DNA of 64,000 nucleotides from Heterohyrax brucei (GCA_028571685.1 CM053140.1:154427701-154491700), one strand, 5' to 3'; positions 11,480 to 22,430 are shown, numbered from the stretch's first letter. The notes: a model not told the origin generated them from the letters alone. A program made the numbers and translations.

Positions 11480-11930
11480 AATGAATCAAATAATCAATAT
11501 TTAAAAATCACATTGAGGTATTTCTTGTTTTGTTTATAACACTGGTTGAAATTACCAAGGTTAGTAATAACTATTTTGAGTGAGATTGAGGAGATATGGA
11601 CACTGTCACGTGCTACTGGTGGGAATAGACGATAGAATACGCTTTCTTGAGAACTCAAATATCTGCCATGGCAAACTCCATTAAACAAAGTGTGGTACCA
11701 TGCAGTGTCTTCCAAAATTAACTACCATAATCATACCCATTAACATAGAGTACTCTTAATTACATATTTGTGAGTGTTAAAAAGACTTATAAAACTGTGT
11801 GCACAATCTGATCACATTTGTGCAAAACTTCACACATATATTACAACAGAGAAATGCCTAGGAGATGCTCCCTAAAACACTGACAGTGATTACCTCTGAT
11901 TGTGGCCAGTACTGTCTCTCATGCCACTTC
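11480..11930 (+). mobile_element. old L1 3' fragment
   Basis: The piece 'ctactggtgggaatag' matches the L1 ORF2 C-terminal codons. The later 'aacactgacagtgattacctctg' is typical of old (L1M) 3' UTRs. No frame is preserved. Confidence 0.5.
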
Positions 11931-12990
11931 GTTAATTTTAAACGCCCCTCTCTGGTGAAGAATACAGGCTGCTTTTTAATTTCTATTGATCCTTGCAGTC
12001 AGGCACCTGTATACAGTACACAGTTTATGTAATATACGCAGTATTTATCTTGTCAGCCTGTGCTTTAAACGGAATATGTATTATTATAAAAGAAACATGT
12101 TCTTTATATCTCAAAAAAAAAAATGTGACCCCATACATATTTTTCAGTTTGTATTTTAAACATCTGATTCAAATTTGTAGTGATAAACACTAACCACTGG
12201 CCTAGCCTCCTTTTTCCAGTTTTGACTACATGATTAGTCACCCAAGCCATTTTCTACCAATGATTCTCAAGTCTGTTTTTTATGACAGAAACTCCCTGGA
12301 GTTTTCTAGTCCTTGACCAGTTTTCAAATTCCCTTCATCGACTCCTGTACCCAATGCACTAGATTCTTTTAGAGATTATCATACAATTTTCTGGATGGTT
12401 TTCAGACTGAGTGAATCTTGATCAAAAATACATTAAAATACTGTTAGAATTTTTGGTCAAATCTTTATCTTGTTCTCTTAAAAGAAAGAAAGAAAGAAAT
12501 GCCAAGCTTTCATCACTCTCTGCAACAATTCTTCAAGTCTTCAACTCTCAGTTTTTCAGAAGGCTAAATTGCCACTCAATTGATCAAGAAAATTGAAAGA
12601 TTCAGCATGAATTACCAAAACAAACTAGAAGCAACTACTTTTCATTTGTCTTTATGTTGAGATCAACTGCCCATTTATGTTCTTAGCTCAGCTTCCTTGT
12701 GCCTTCTTTGTTTCTTTGCTCTGTTCTCCTTATAGTCTCATTATCTTTCTATTATTTATTTCTCCTCAAATCTGTGTCTGTATCTTATGACATTTCTTGA
12801 TCCAGAGTCCCTCCCTTGGTGACATGCCATAAATTTTCCTTGTCAGTCAAGCTTCTTGAAAAAGCACTATACTCATTTTCTCCAAGTCTTTACTTCTAGT
12901 CACTTCTCCAGTCACTGCACTCTATCTTGAGCTGTCTCCGTGTCTCTGAAACTGCTCTGGTCAAAGTCATGAGAAAACAGGCCATCTGTT
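11931..12990. other. no gene; probable ancient repeat remnants
   Basis: There is a short AAAG run at 12481-12497 and pyrimidine-rich sequence from about 12640. Around 12900-12980 ('ctgaaactgctctggtcaaa') it resembles a mammalian-wide repeat whose family I cannot name. No coding signal is visible. Confidence 0.35.
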
Positions 12991-13430
12991 TTGTTAAACC
13001 TAGAGATTGAAGTTTCTATCTTAGATCATTTATATGAGAAATGGATGAGTGGTAGTGATAGTAGAGAAATAAGTATCAAGAATCCTGTTTTGATGGTATT
13101 TGAGATTCTTCCTATTCACAGACCTATTGGGGTACAGTTAGGAATTTGAAATAGTCCAATTTAGAATTCGAAGAAAAGCTCAATACAGAAGATAACACAC
13201 TTAAAATTACTGCATCTGACTTGCATTTGAAGCTGTCAGACAGGATGAGGTCTGCTAGGTATTTCATGATGGTATTAACTGTAGAGAAAATGAAGTACTG
13301 GTTCCCTCCATTAGGTGTCAAGAAGATGGGGAACTAGCAAAGAAAACTGAAAGAGAAGTAATTAGAGTAGTATAGTAACACAGAAGTAAAGAGAAATAAA
13401 AACTGTTTTAAGGAAGAAAGTATAATAGGT
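12991..13430 (+). repeat. ancient interspersed repeat, left part
   Basis: This purine-rich sequence resembles a widespread old mammalian repeat. It appears to continue at 16637-16930 on the other side of the RTE, which would mean the RTE split it. The family is not identified. Confidence 0.35.
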
Positions 13431-13601
13431 GTAATGATGATGTTGTTAGGTGCCGTTGAGTCAGTTCCAACTCATACTGACCCTGTGAACAACAGAATGA
13501 AACACTGCCTGGTCTTGTGCCATGTCCACAATCATTTTTATGGTTAATCCCATTGTTGGGGCCATGGTGTCAATCCATCTAATCAAAAGTCTTCCTCTTT
13601 T

Positions 13602-15990
13602 TCACTGACCCTCCACTCTACCAAGCATGATGTCCTTCTCTAGGGACTGATCTTTCCTGACAATATGTCCAGAGTATGTAAGAAACAGTCTTTCCATCTT
13701 TGCTTCCAAGGAGTACTCTGGTTGTACTTCTTCCAGAATATATCTGCTTGTACTTTTGGTGCTCCATAGTACATTCAATATTCTTCTCCAACGCCACAGT
13801 TCAAATGCATCAATTCTTCTGTCTTTGTTCATGGTCCAGCTGTGATGCTATTGAAAATACCATGGCTTGGGTCAGATGCATTTTGGTCTTCAAGGAGACA
13901 TCCTTACTTTTGAATCTTGTAAAGAGGTCCATTGCAGCAGATTTTCCCAGTGCAATGCATCTTTTGATTTCTTGACTGCTGCTTCCGTGGGCATTGATTG
14001 TGGGCCCAAGTAAAATGAAATCTTTGACAACTTCAATCTTTTCTCCATTTATGACAATGTTGTTTACTGGTCCAGTTGTGAATATTTTTGTTTTATTGTT
14101 GTTGAGGTACAATCCATAGTGAAGGCTGTGGTCCTTGATTTTCAGTAGTGTTTCAAATCTTCTTCATTTCCAGCAAGTAAGGTGGTGTTGTCTGTGTAAT
14201 GCAGGTTGTTAACAAGTTCTCCTCCATCCTGATACCTCATTCTTCTTTGTATAATCCATTTTCTTGGATATTTGCTCGGCATACAGGCTGAAAAGGTGTG
14301 GTGAAAGGATACAACCCTGACACACATTTTTCCTGACTTTAAACCATGCAGTGTCACCTTGTTCTTTTTGCACTACTACCTCTTGATCTATATACAGATT
14401 CCTTAACAGCACAATTAGGTGTTCTGGAATTCCCATTCTCCACCATAGTTAGTATGACTCATAGAGTCAAATGCTTTTGCATAGTCAGTGTAACACAAAT
14501 AAACATCTTTCTGGTATTCTTTGCTTTCAGCCAAGATCCATCTGACATCAGTGATGATATTCCTGGTTCCATGTCCTCTTCTGAATCCATCTTGAATTTC
14601 TGGTAGCTCCTCCTTGATATACTATTGTAGTCACTTTTAAATGATCTTCAGCAAAATTTTACTTGTGTGTGATATCAACGATACTGTTTGGTAGTTTTCA
14701 CATTCAGTTGGATCACCTTTCTTTGAAATGGGCATAAATATGGATCTCTTCCAGTCGGTTGGCTAAGTAGCTGTCCTCCAAATTCGTTAGCATAGAAGAG
14801 TGAGCACTTGCAGCACTGCATCTGTTTATTGAAATATCCCACTTGATATTCTATGTACTCCTAGAGCCTTGTTTTTTGCCAATACTTTCAGTGCAGCTTT
14901 GACTTCTGCCTTTTGTACCGTTGGTTCCTGATCATATGCTACCTCTTCAAATGGCTGAACATCGACCAGTTCTTTCTGGTATAATGACTCTGTGTATTCC
15001 TTCCACCTTCTTTTGATGCTTCCTGAGTTGTTTAATAGTTTCCCTGTAGAAGCCTTCACTATTGCCACTCAAGGCTTGAATTTTTTCTTTAGTTCTTTCC
15101 GCTTCAGAAATGCAGAATGTACTCTTGCCTTCTGGTTTTCCATTTCCAGCTGTTTGCACATGTCGTTATAATACTTTCTTTCATCGTCTTGAGTTGCTCT
15201 TTGAAATCTTCCTGGTAGGTCTTTTACTGTACCATTTCTTCCTTTTACTTTAGCTTCTCAGTGATCAAGAGCAAGTTTAGAGTCTCTTCTGACATCCAGT
15301 TTGGTTTTCTGTATCTTTTCTGACTTTTTAACGACCTCTTGCTCTTTTCATGGATGATGTCTTTGATGTCATTCCACAATTCATCTGTTCTTCAGTCGTT
15401 AGTGATCAACACATCAAATGTGTTCTTGAGATGGTCTTTAAACTCAAGAGGGATATACTCAAGGTCATGCGTTGGCTCTCGTGGACTTATTCTTTCTTCA
15501 GATTCAGTTTGAATTTGCATTTGGGCAGTTGATGATCAGAGTGCTTCTTGGAAGCAAAGATGGCAAGACTGTGTCTTACATACTTTGCACATGTTGTCAG
15601 GAAAGATCAGTCCCTGGAGAAGGACATCATGCTTGGTAGAGTGGAGGGTCAGTGAAAAACAGGAAGACCCTCAATGAAACGGATTGAAACAGTGGTTGCA
15701 ACAAAGGACTTAAGCATTAAAACAATTGTGGACATGGCGCAAGACCAGACAGTGTTTCATTCTGTTGCTCATAGGGTCACTATGAGTCAGAACTGACTCA
15801 ACGGAACCTAACAACAATTGATGATATGTGCCATGGTCAGCACCTCGTCTTGTTCTGACTGCTGATATGAAGCATTTCCATTGTCTTTTTCCATAGATGT
15901 AGACAGTTTGGTTCCTGTGTATTCAGTCTGGTGAGGTCCATGTGTGTGATCACCTTTCGTGTTGGTTAAAAAAAAAAGGTATTTGCCATG
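13602..15990 (-). pseudogene. RTE ORF: partial endonuclease, RT and C-terminal region
   Basis: Minus-strand blocks include the RT motif NVCQGCILSPHLFSLYAEQ (14209-14436 frame) and the catalytic box, which reads YTDN instead of YADD (LHYTDNTTLLAG, 14142-14357 frame). The C-terminal block is IKRCIALGKSAAMDLF (13810-14112). Stops and frameshifts lie between blocks, and the nested fragment interrupts the endonuclease part. It is non-functional. Confidence 0.85.
15541..15822 (+). mobile_element. 5'-truncated RTE 3' end, nested in RTE
   Basis: About 280 bases of sense RTE 3' end run from 'gtgcttcttggaagcaaaga' to the tail 'cctaacaacaa'. It interrupts the antisense host RTE. The host sequence 'ttgatgat' occurs on both sides (15529-15536 and just after 15820). 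The undisturbed site is visible in the first RTE at about 4575 as a single 'aattgatgat'. Confidence 0.88.
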
Positions 15991-16019
15991 AAAAAGTCAG
16001 TCTTGTAGTCACGTAAGAT

Positions 16020-16212
16020 GGGTAATAGCATCAGGTGAGGAGGGTAACAGCGTCAGGTAAAGAGGATAACAGCGTAAGAAGGATAACAGTATTAGGTAAA
16101 GAGGTTAGCGGAATCCGGTGAGGAGGGTAATAGCACTGGATAAGGAGGGTAACACTATCAAGCAGGCAGCGTAACACCATCAGGTAAGCAGGGTAACAGC
16201 ATCAGGTGAGAA
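16020..16212 (+). repeat. nine 22-bp tandem units in RTE 5' UTR
   Basis: The unit is approximately 'gggtaacagcatcaggtgag' plus 'ga', with one shortened unit near 16065-16080. It has the same sequence as the units at 5736-5866, so the array belongs to the RTE family 5' UTR and is not a local expansion. Function is unknown. Repeated 5' units in other LINEs act as promoters. Confidence 0.88.
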
Positions 16213-16636
16213 TGATAAAGATAGAGTGAACAGCCCCTACTTGTCTATCAGTGGAAGCTTGCTGGGTGCTATGCTGCAGGAAGCTATACTACTGGTATTT
16301 ATGTAGCAGCAGGGTCAGCCATGGTAGACAAGTTTTAGCTGAGCTTCCAAACTAAGACAGGCTAAGAAGAAGGACCTGGCAGTCTACTTCTGAAAGGAAT
16401 TAGGCAGGGAAAACATTATGAATAGCAGCTGAACACTGACAGATGTGGTGCTGGAAGCTGAGCTCCTCAGATTGGAAGGCACTTGGAAGACGACTAGGGA
16501 ACAGCTGCCTCTCAAAGTAGAGTCGACCTTAACAACATGGATGGATTAACACCTCCAGGATCTTCATTGCTGATGTGGAATGACTCAAAATGAGAAGAAA
16601 CATCTGCAAACTTCCATTAATAGTCGATGTAATGAT

Positions 16637-16930
16637 AGTCAGAGTCGAATAAGAATAGTTATAAGGACATTTTATTTTAACAATTGAAAGACATTTGTAA
16701 ACTACATAGGGATTGTCTCAGTAAAACAGTAAAGACATGTAGCCTATTGAGAAGGTAAGGTAAGAGGAACTGGAGTCAGCAACACTAGATGACACTTTCA
16801 CAATTTTTTGTAATCAGGAGTAGCAGAGAAATGCAGTGGTAGCTAGAAGGGGAAATGAAGTCAAAGGAGGATTTGTGTATTTTGTTTAATTTTGTTTTTG
16901 AGAAAAAGCTACACAATAGTAGTACTTTTT
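16637..16930 (+). repeat. ancient interspersed repeat, right part
   Basis: Includes 'gagaaatgcagtggtagcta' and a T-rich end, consistent with continuation of the repeat interrupted at 13430. Sequence from 16930 to 17131 shows nothing recognisable. Confidence 0.35.
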
Positions 16931-17131
16931 CCAATTTCAACCACATGACTGATGACATGATTTCATATTTCTGTTAAAGCACCACTACCAGCTTTGTGCC
17001 TTAAAACTGGCATATGGAAATTTTTCTAGACTGCTTCGGTTCTCCCACTGCTCATATCCCATTAGTTTTCACAGACTGCCAGATTCACCTCTGGTTTCTC
17101 ACATGGAGCTCCACTTTTCCATATTTCTTGC

Positions 17132-17175
17132 TGTCTTAGGCCAGGTACTCTAGAGAAGGAAAACCAGTGAAGCAT

Positions 17176-17217
<42 letters not shown>

Positions 17218-17657
17218 ACACATAGATATTTAAAGAAAGCATTTATTTCAAGGAAATGGCTTATGTAACTACAGAGGCTGGCAGGTCTCAAATCCCTTGG
17301 TCAGGAATCAGGCTGGAGGCTTCTACTGACTTGTGAAGCTGCAGGGGCTAATGAATCCAGGATACGCATTTCAGATGGCAGGCTGCTGACTGACAGGCTG
17401 CAGAGGCCAAAGAATCCCAAGAACAGGAAGTCAGATGATGATCCTGATTTAGGATCCAGATCCAAGCAAAAGCCAGTAAGCTTTGCCAGAATGCCTGCAT
17501 TTCTCAGGCACAGGTCATACCATTGAGAAAACTCCCCTGACAACTATTTTTCTGATCATATCATGGAGATGATTACCTTATATCATGAAATGAAAGGTAA
17601 CTACATACTATGTAACTTCCAAATCACTGAGAACCATGGTCAAAACCAAGGTGACAT
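17132..17657 (-). mobile_element. LTR, MaLR/ERVL-like, antisense (first of a pair)
   Basis: It starts 'tgtcttaggccaggtactct', the reverse complement of the 3' end of the LTR at 55987-56597 ('ataagaca'). It ends near 'gagaaccatggtcaaaacca', matching the start of that LTR. A (CA)n tract lies inside. No internal retroviral region is present. Confidence 0.65.
17178..17215 (+). repeat. (CA)n microsatellite
   Basis: About 19 uninterrupted CA units near the LTR end, likely length-polymorphic. Confidence 0.97.
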
Positions 17658-17715
17658 GTAATTACCAGTGTTTTAGTTTGGACATTTATCTACTTCCTTC
17701 TCCCAATTTCATATG

Positions 17716-18322
17716 AATCTTAGGCTGGGTTTTCTAGGGAAGTAAAACTAGTAACACATGGCCAACAAAGATTTATATACAAAATACAAGGAAAGATTTA
17801 TATATAAAGGAAGCAGCTCATGCAATTGCAGAAGCGGAACATCCCAAGTCCTGGCATAAGCCTCATGTGGCTGCGGGAGCTGATGAACCCAAGGTCAGTG
17901 GATCAGAGACCAGAGCTCTGGATCACTGGCTGTGTAGGTCAGCGGATCCCAAGCTGGTGGCAAGATGGAGCTGCAGAAGCTGGCAGGTCAGGGAATGGCA
18001 GGATTGGCAGGTCATGCAGGTATATTTTTATTTAATCAAAATTATCTGTTTCAACCTTTGTCTCAACCACTATAATGACAGGTCAGGAAACAGGACTCTC
18101 AAGCACTAGCTATAAGGGTTGATGAATTCAACAGGTACTAGTTCAGATCCAGAAAGTAGATGCCAAAAAGAAGAGAGCAGGAGCCGCTGGTAACGTGAGC
18201 AGACCAGTAGTAGGTGGTGGAAGGCAGAGAGATGAGAGCTGAGGGGTGGTAAGCCACCACAGGCCCCACCCTGCCACTAGATGTAGCAGCCAGACATAGA
18301 GTAGCCAAGTTGACACAACCTT
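17716..18322 (-). mobile_element. LTR, same family, antisense (second of the pair)
   Basis: It runs from 'cttaggctgggttttctag' to 'gccaagttgacacaa', the family termini in reverse. It contains a 69-bp foreign segment at 18012-18080. Only 58 bases separate it from the previous LTR. The 80- and 71-codon frames within it are not genes. Confidence 0.65.
18012..18080 (+). repeat. 69-bp segment duplicated from 19199-19267
   Basis: Nearly identical to 19199-19267 (a handful of differences), same orientation, 1.19 kb apart. The LTR's repeated 'ggcaggtca' sequence is interrupted here, so this copy is probably the inserted one. Confidence 0.75.
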
Positions 18323-18976
18323 CATCACCACAGTCTACCTCTTGTCAACTTGGCATCTGCACACATCTCCCCTTACCATCCATAGTCTCTGAAGGAATGC
18401 AATTATGAAGTCTTACTTATGTCTAATGTGACATAACTAACACAGGTACAATTGAAAATGTGTTAGCCCATTTACATCTTATGTTTCATAAGTAAACAAA
18501 AATATCTGATATACACATACTAAGCAGAAATACTCATAACAATTACAGTTCTTGTTTCTGCAACTGGTCATGAACTAATGCTGCTCTAACAACATCCTTT
18601 AAATCCCTCCTCTAAATGCAATCTGACTCAGTCAGCTAAAACACAGACACAACTGTTTCAACACCAGGAGTAAAATGCTATTTCCCACTGAGTAAAGAAT
18701 TTAGTTGAAGTGAATGATTTGTAATTTAAAAAAACAACAAACTTCCCTAACTTCACTTCATCTTCTTGCTTTCATACCCTTTAACCCTATGAAATGTTAA
18801 AAAAAAAAAACTTTATTTTTTTATTGTTATTGTTTGTTTGTCACTAAGTATGTTGAGCTGAGTTACTCCTTTGGTTAACTTTCCCCTTCTTTACAGAATA
18901 ATTCTTAATCTTTAGGATTTAAATTTATATCTCACTTCTCAAAAAAAAACCCCAGCAGAGCAGATTTCTTAACACC
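18323..18976. other. no recognisable gene
   Basis: AT-rich, with an A-run at 18799-18810 followed by T-rich sequence. The segment 18323-18470 resembles old LTR-adjacent sequence but is not assignable. Confidence 0.35.
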
Positions 18977-19130
18977 TAGATGGAAACCTTGGTGTTGTAG
19001 TGGTTTAGTGCTACAACTGCTAACCAAAACATTGGCAGTTTATATCCTTCAGGCACTCCTTGGAAATTCTATGGGTCACTTATACTTTGCCCTATAGGGT
19101 CCTATGAATGAGAATTCACTCATTTTTTTT
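18977..19130 (+). mobile_element. AfroSINE, short form
   Basis: A sense copy: 'gtagtggtttagtgctacaa' head, 'gctaaccaaaacattggcag' B-box region, 'ccctatagggtcctatgaat' tail. Confidence 0.85.
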
Positions 19131-19198
19131 TATAGTCAGGTTAAGCACACTTAAATGTGTATGCCCATAACCCTTTGAAAATATATATTAGTGTGTGC

Positions 19199-19267
19199 TC
19201 ATGCAGGTGTATTTTTTATTTAATCAAATTATCTGTTTCAGCCTTTGTCTCAACCACTAGAATGACA
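19199..19267 (+). repeat. 69-bp segment, presumed source of 18012-18080
   Basis: It starts 'tcatgcaggtgtat' and ends 'aatgaca', and sits in otherwise unique-looking sequence. See 18012-18080. Confidence 0.7.
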
Positions 19268-19574
19268 TTTGTCTAGAAAGGGGCCATCTATTATTAATTT
19301 GAGTTATTCCTGACTATACCTCATATGTTAGTAGAACTAAATATGTAGTTCTTAATCTGAACACTAGCCCACTATGCAGATCTGATGCTCTATGATAATT
19401 GGGGGTTACAAATATCCTTTTCTGAAAGGAATTTACATAAAGAAGATAAAGGGCAACTTATCCACAGCAAAAATCTATAGCAGAAACAGAAGGACTTATT
19501 TCAGGACAGCTAATAATTGATCAACTTATAAGTCACCCAGGCTCTCTAAGCCAGAGTTGTCTAAATTATATAAA

Positions 19575-19720
19575 GATGATAATAGTGTCAGCCAAGTGCC
19601 GTAAATAATACCTATCTTTTATGTTATTGCTAATACCTACAAGTATTTTGGGAAATGAAACAGATAATGTTTATAGAACCATGAGAACATGTAGGACAAT
19701 GTCTGGCAAATAACAAATCG
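19575..19720 (+). mobile_element. possible MIR tail fragment
   Basis: 'gatgataatagtgtcag', 'aatacctatcttttatg' and 'ggacaatgtctggcaaataa' follow MIR 3' order weakly. The match is old and low quality. Confidence 0.3.
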
Positions 19721-19784
19721 AAACCTACCTATGTAGAGGTGGTTATAACTTAGAAAGGTCTTCATGGCATTACAAGTCTGCAGA

Positions 19785-21687
19785 CCTTTGTGTGTTTTCT
19801 TTTTATGTCTTTCAGTGTTTGTTTTTTATATTTGCTGAGACTTTGTATTTTTCTTGTTTTTTATTTTGTTTATTGTTTTGATGTGTAGAAGTGCACATTT
19901 CTTTTGTGTTTTCCCCAATCTTCTCCTCTATTGATCTAAATTTAAACTCATCTTTAATGTGTTTGTGTCACCTTGACTTCCTCCCTATCTGAAAGATCTG
20001 TGAGTACATTAATTTGTCCCTCTTTTTCATATAATGTCATCATTTAAGTACTGAGATCTCTGTTTTTCTACCTTTAGTGATCTGACTTTGAGTTAGTTTT
20101 GTGGATATTCTATCCCATTGGTATCTATGTGCTCCTTCATGAATTGAATCTTTGAGTATATATCTGATGTTATTGATTTTCTAATTGAAGAAATCTCTTC
20201 AATGTTTCTGGTAGTTTTGGTTTGGTTTTTGAAAACTCTCTAAACTTTTGTTTATCTGTGAAAGTCCTAATTTCACCATCATATTTGAGAAGCAATTTTG
20301 CAGGGTATGAAATTGTGCAATTGTTTTTTTTCTTTCCTTTCAGGGCTTTGTACATGCAATCCCACTGCCTTCTTGCCATCACAGTTTCCTCTGAATAATC
20401 TGAACTCGGTCTTAATGATTCTCCTTTGTAGGTTATTTTTTGTTTAAGCCTAGTTACCTTTAATAATATCTCCTTATCTTTTACTCTCACCGAGTTTGAT
20501 CATATTATGACTTGGTTTTCTTCTTTCAGGATCTATCTGTGTGATGTTTGATGAGCATCTTGAATAGATATCTTCTCATCTTTCACAATATCAGGGAAGT
20601 TTTCTGTCAGCAAATCTTCAGCAATTCTCTTTGTGTGTTCTGTTATCCCCCTTTGTTCTGGTACTCCAATCCTATAAAAATTATTGCTTTTGATAAAATC
20701 CCACATAACTCTTAGTGATTGTTCAATTTTTTAAATCTTTTATTTGATCTTTCCTCACATATGATGGCATCAATTACTTTGTCTTTGGTCTTGTTAATTA
20801 TGCGTTCCATTTCCTTGATCCTACTCCTTTGACTTTCTATTGAGTTATCTAGTTCTGTTATTTTATTGTTCAATTTCAGATTGTTGCTGCTCTAGCATTT
20901 CTTGTAGCTTGTTAAATTTTTCATTGTGGTCTGCTGAACTTTGCCTAATCTCTTTCTTGATTTCTTGCATATCTCTGTACATCATTCTTTCAAAGTCTTG
21001 TTCATCTGATAAATTTATTAATTCTTTATTCTGGGAGTTTTCTAAAGCCATGGTGGCCCACTTATTTAAATATTTACAAATTGATTGTTTTTCTGACCCA
21101 TCAGAAAGTTGTTGCAAATTATTTGTTTGGTTGTTGTGCTTTAAGATTTATCTACAAATATATTTTATATTAGTCTTTGATTTTCTAAGTAGTCAAGTTG
21201 TTTGAGCTGGTTTGATTTTTGGAGCCTTAATAATTTGGACAACCTGTGAGAGGATGATTGGAACTGTGAGTGTGTTGAGTGAGGTAAGAGAAGTTACTGG
21301 CTTAGGGAAGCGGGCAGATTTTTTTTCTCCCTTCTACCCCTCTTTTTGTTTCCCTCTCCAACTCTAGGAAATTAGTTCAGAACACTTGCATAAAATTACC
21401 TACCTCTAGCTTAGGTGGTATGTTAGAGTTTAAAGCCTGGCATAGAGCAGATAAGGGAGGGGTAGCATTCTGTGCATCACAACAGTCCTCTGCCCAACAT
21501 GGCTCTTTTGCCCCCAACCCAGTGTTTCTCCATGTGGTCTGGCAACCTTCTTCCCTGTGAAGTTCTGCCTTGTGCAGTTCTCCTCTGCTCCATGTGGTGT
21601 CCACTTTCCAGCTGGGCCTGTACTCACTCACTGAGTCCTGAACTACTCTGTCATGTGAGTATTCCTCTGCCCAGTGTGGCAGGCTGT
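19785..21687 (-). mobile_element. ORF1-only L1 relative (HAL1-like), antisense
   Basis: Reading the minus strand, there is a 5' leader (to about 21120), an ORF1 with coiled coil and C-terminal domain, and then about 380 bases of A-rich sequence with no ORF2. The same layout defines HAL1 (half-L1) elements. An alternative is an ordinary L1 that lost its 3' part by deletion. The right side is joined to an AfroSINE at about 21688. Confidence 0.65.
20170..21117 (-). pseudogene. L1-type ORF1 protein, broken
   Basis: The N-terminal block (20863-21117) has heptad-like sequence (IKKEIRQSSADHNEKFNKL), predicted coiled coil for trimerisation. The C-terminal block (20170-20490, 106 codons) has the RNA-binding CTD signature: KITYKGESLR, ARRQWDCMYKAL, ISYPAKLLLKYDGEIRTF. 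A frameshifted middle (about 20490-20863), where the RRM-like domain should be, has no open frame. The CTD is well conserved for an element this old. Confidence 0.82.
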
Positions 21688-21806
21688 AAATCTTTACAGA
21701 AGCAGACTGACACATCTTTCTCCCATGGAGCTTCTGGTGGTTTCAAATCACTAATCTTTTGGACAGCAGTCAATTGCTTTAACCACTATGCCACTAGTGC
21801 TCCTTT
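21688..21806 (-). mobile_element. AfroSINE, tail-truncated
   Basis: An antisense copy with the central module ('ttacagaagcagactg') and the head ('tttaaccactatgccactag'). The RTE-like tail is missing. Confidence 0.85.
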
Positions 21807-21997
21807 GGCAAATAGTAAGTGAACCCAAAGAGGTAATCTGACTTCTTTCTGTAAATTTCAGGTATATCCATTTCCTGAATAACTTATTAAATATCACCTG
21901 TGAGTCAGACACAAGCCTAGGTACTGAAACACAAAAAGCATGACAAATATGATACTTATTCTTATAGAATTTACATACCCCGATAAAACATTGTACT

Positions 21998-22046
21998 ACT
22001 GGGTTGCTATGAATCAGAACTGACTAAACAGCACTTGTTGATAAAG
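21998..22046 (+). mobile_element. isolated RTE/AfroSINE 3' tail
   Basis: The sequence 'ggttgctatgaatcagaact' and 'gactaaacagca' is the shared tail only. It could be from either family. Confidence 0.6.
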
Positions 22047-22210
22047 CCTTGGAAAAACCTAGTGTTAATAAATAATAATTATATAATTTGGCATTTAATT
22101 AAGATTGTGAAAAGTGCAACCAAGACACACAGTGTGCTATGAAAGCACCAAACTTACCACTCTATTTCCATAACCTCACTTGTCATCTCCCTTTGTTAAC
22201 AGCATTCATT

Positions 22211-22423
22211 TAGGCATTTGCTTAAAACAACTACTTCTCTATTATTCAGAGATAATCTATCAGTGATCAAATATTTATCAAACCCCATAGGATTTCCAAG
22301 TAATGCCTGGTGGATTTGAACAGCTAACCTTTTGGTTAGCAGATGTAGCATTTAACCACCGTACAACCAGTGTTTCCTTACATACCATGAGGAATACTAA
22401 GAAGTATACCTTAGTTTTTGCTT
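22211..22423 (+). repeat. tandem duplication, copy 1 (internally deleted)
   Basis: It matches copy 2 at 22431-22743 on both sides of a gap. Sequence up to 'atatttatcaa' (about 22280) jumps straight to 'ccccatagg', missing the equivalent of 22501-22603. Identity elsewhere is about 90 percent by eye. Confidence 0.85.
22283..22377 (-). mobile_element. AfroSINE remnant in duplication copy 1
   Basis: Only the head half of the antisense SINE remains; the tail half was removed by the deletion described in copy 1. Confidence 0.85.
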
Positions 22424-22430
22424 AAATGCT

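Larger units (their letters stand above)
13430..16636 (-). mobile_element. RTE LINE with 5' inversion and target-site duplication
   Basis: 13439-15990 is antisense RTE from the 3' tail up to the endonuclease. From about 16010 to 16627 the orientation flips and the plus strand reads the RTE 5' UTR into the first codons. The flanks carry the same nine bases, 'tgtaatgat', at 13430-13438 and 16628-16636. Inversion, direct repeats, and the RNA 5' end sitting at the internal junction are what twin priming would leave. A second RTE fragment is nested at 15541-15822. Confidence 0.85.

Noticed and set aside
16020-16212. CRISPR-like array
   Set aside because: The 22-bp units are head to tail with no unique spacers, inside an RTE 5' UTR, in mammalian DNA.
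20840-21205. 121-codon plus-strand frame rich in S, F and L
   Set aside because: It is antisense to L1-type ORF1 coiled-coil sequence; the hydrophobic look comes from reversing K/E-rich codons.
21377-21822. Overlapping 112- and 116-codon frames
   Set aside because: They cover the GC-richer leader of the HAL1-like element and part of an AfroSINE; neither has a domain.
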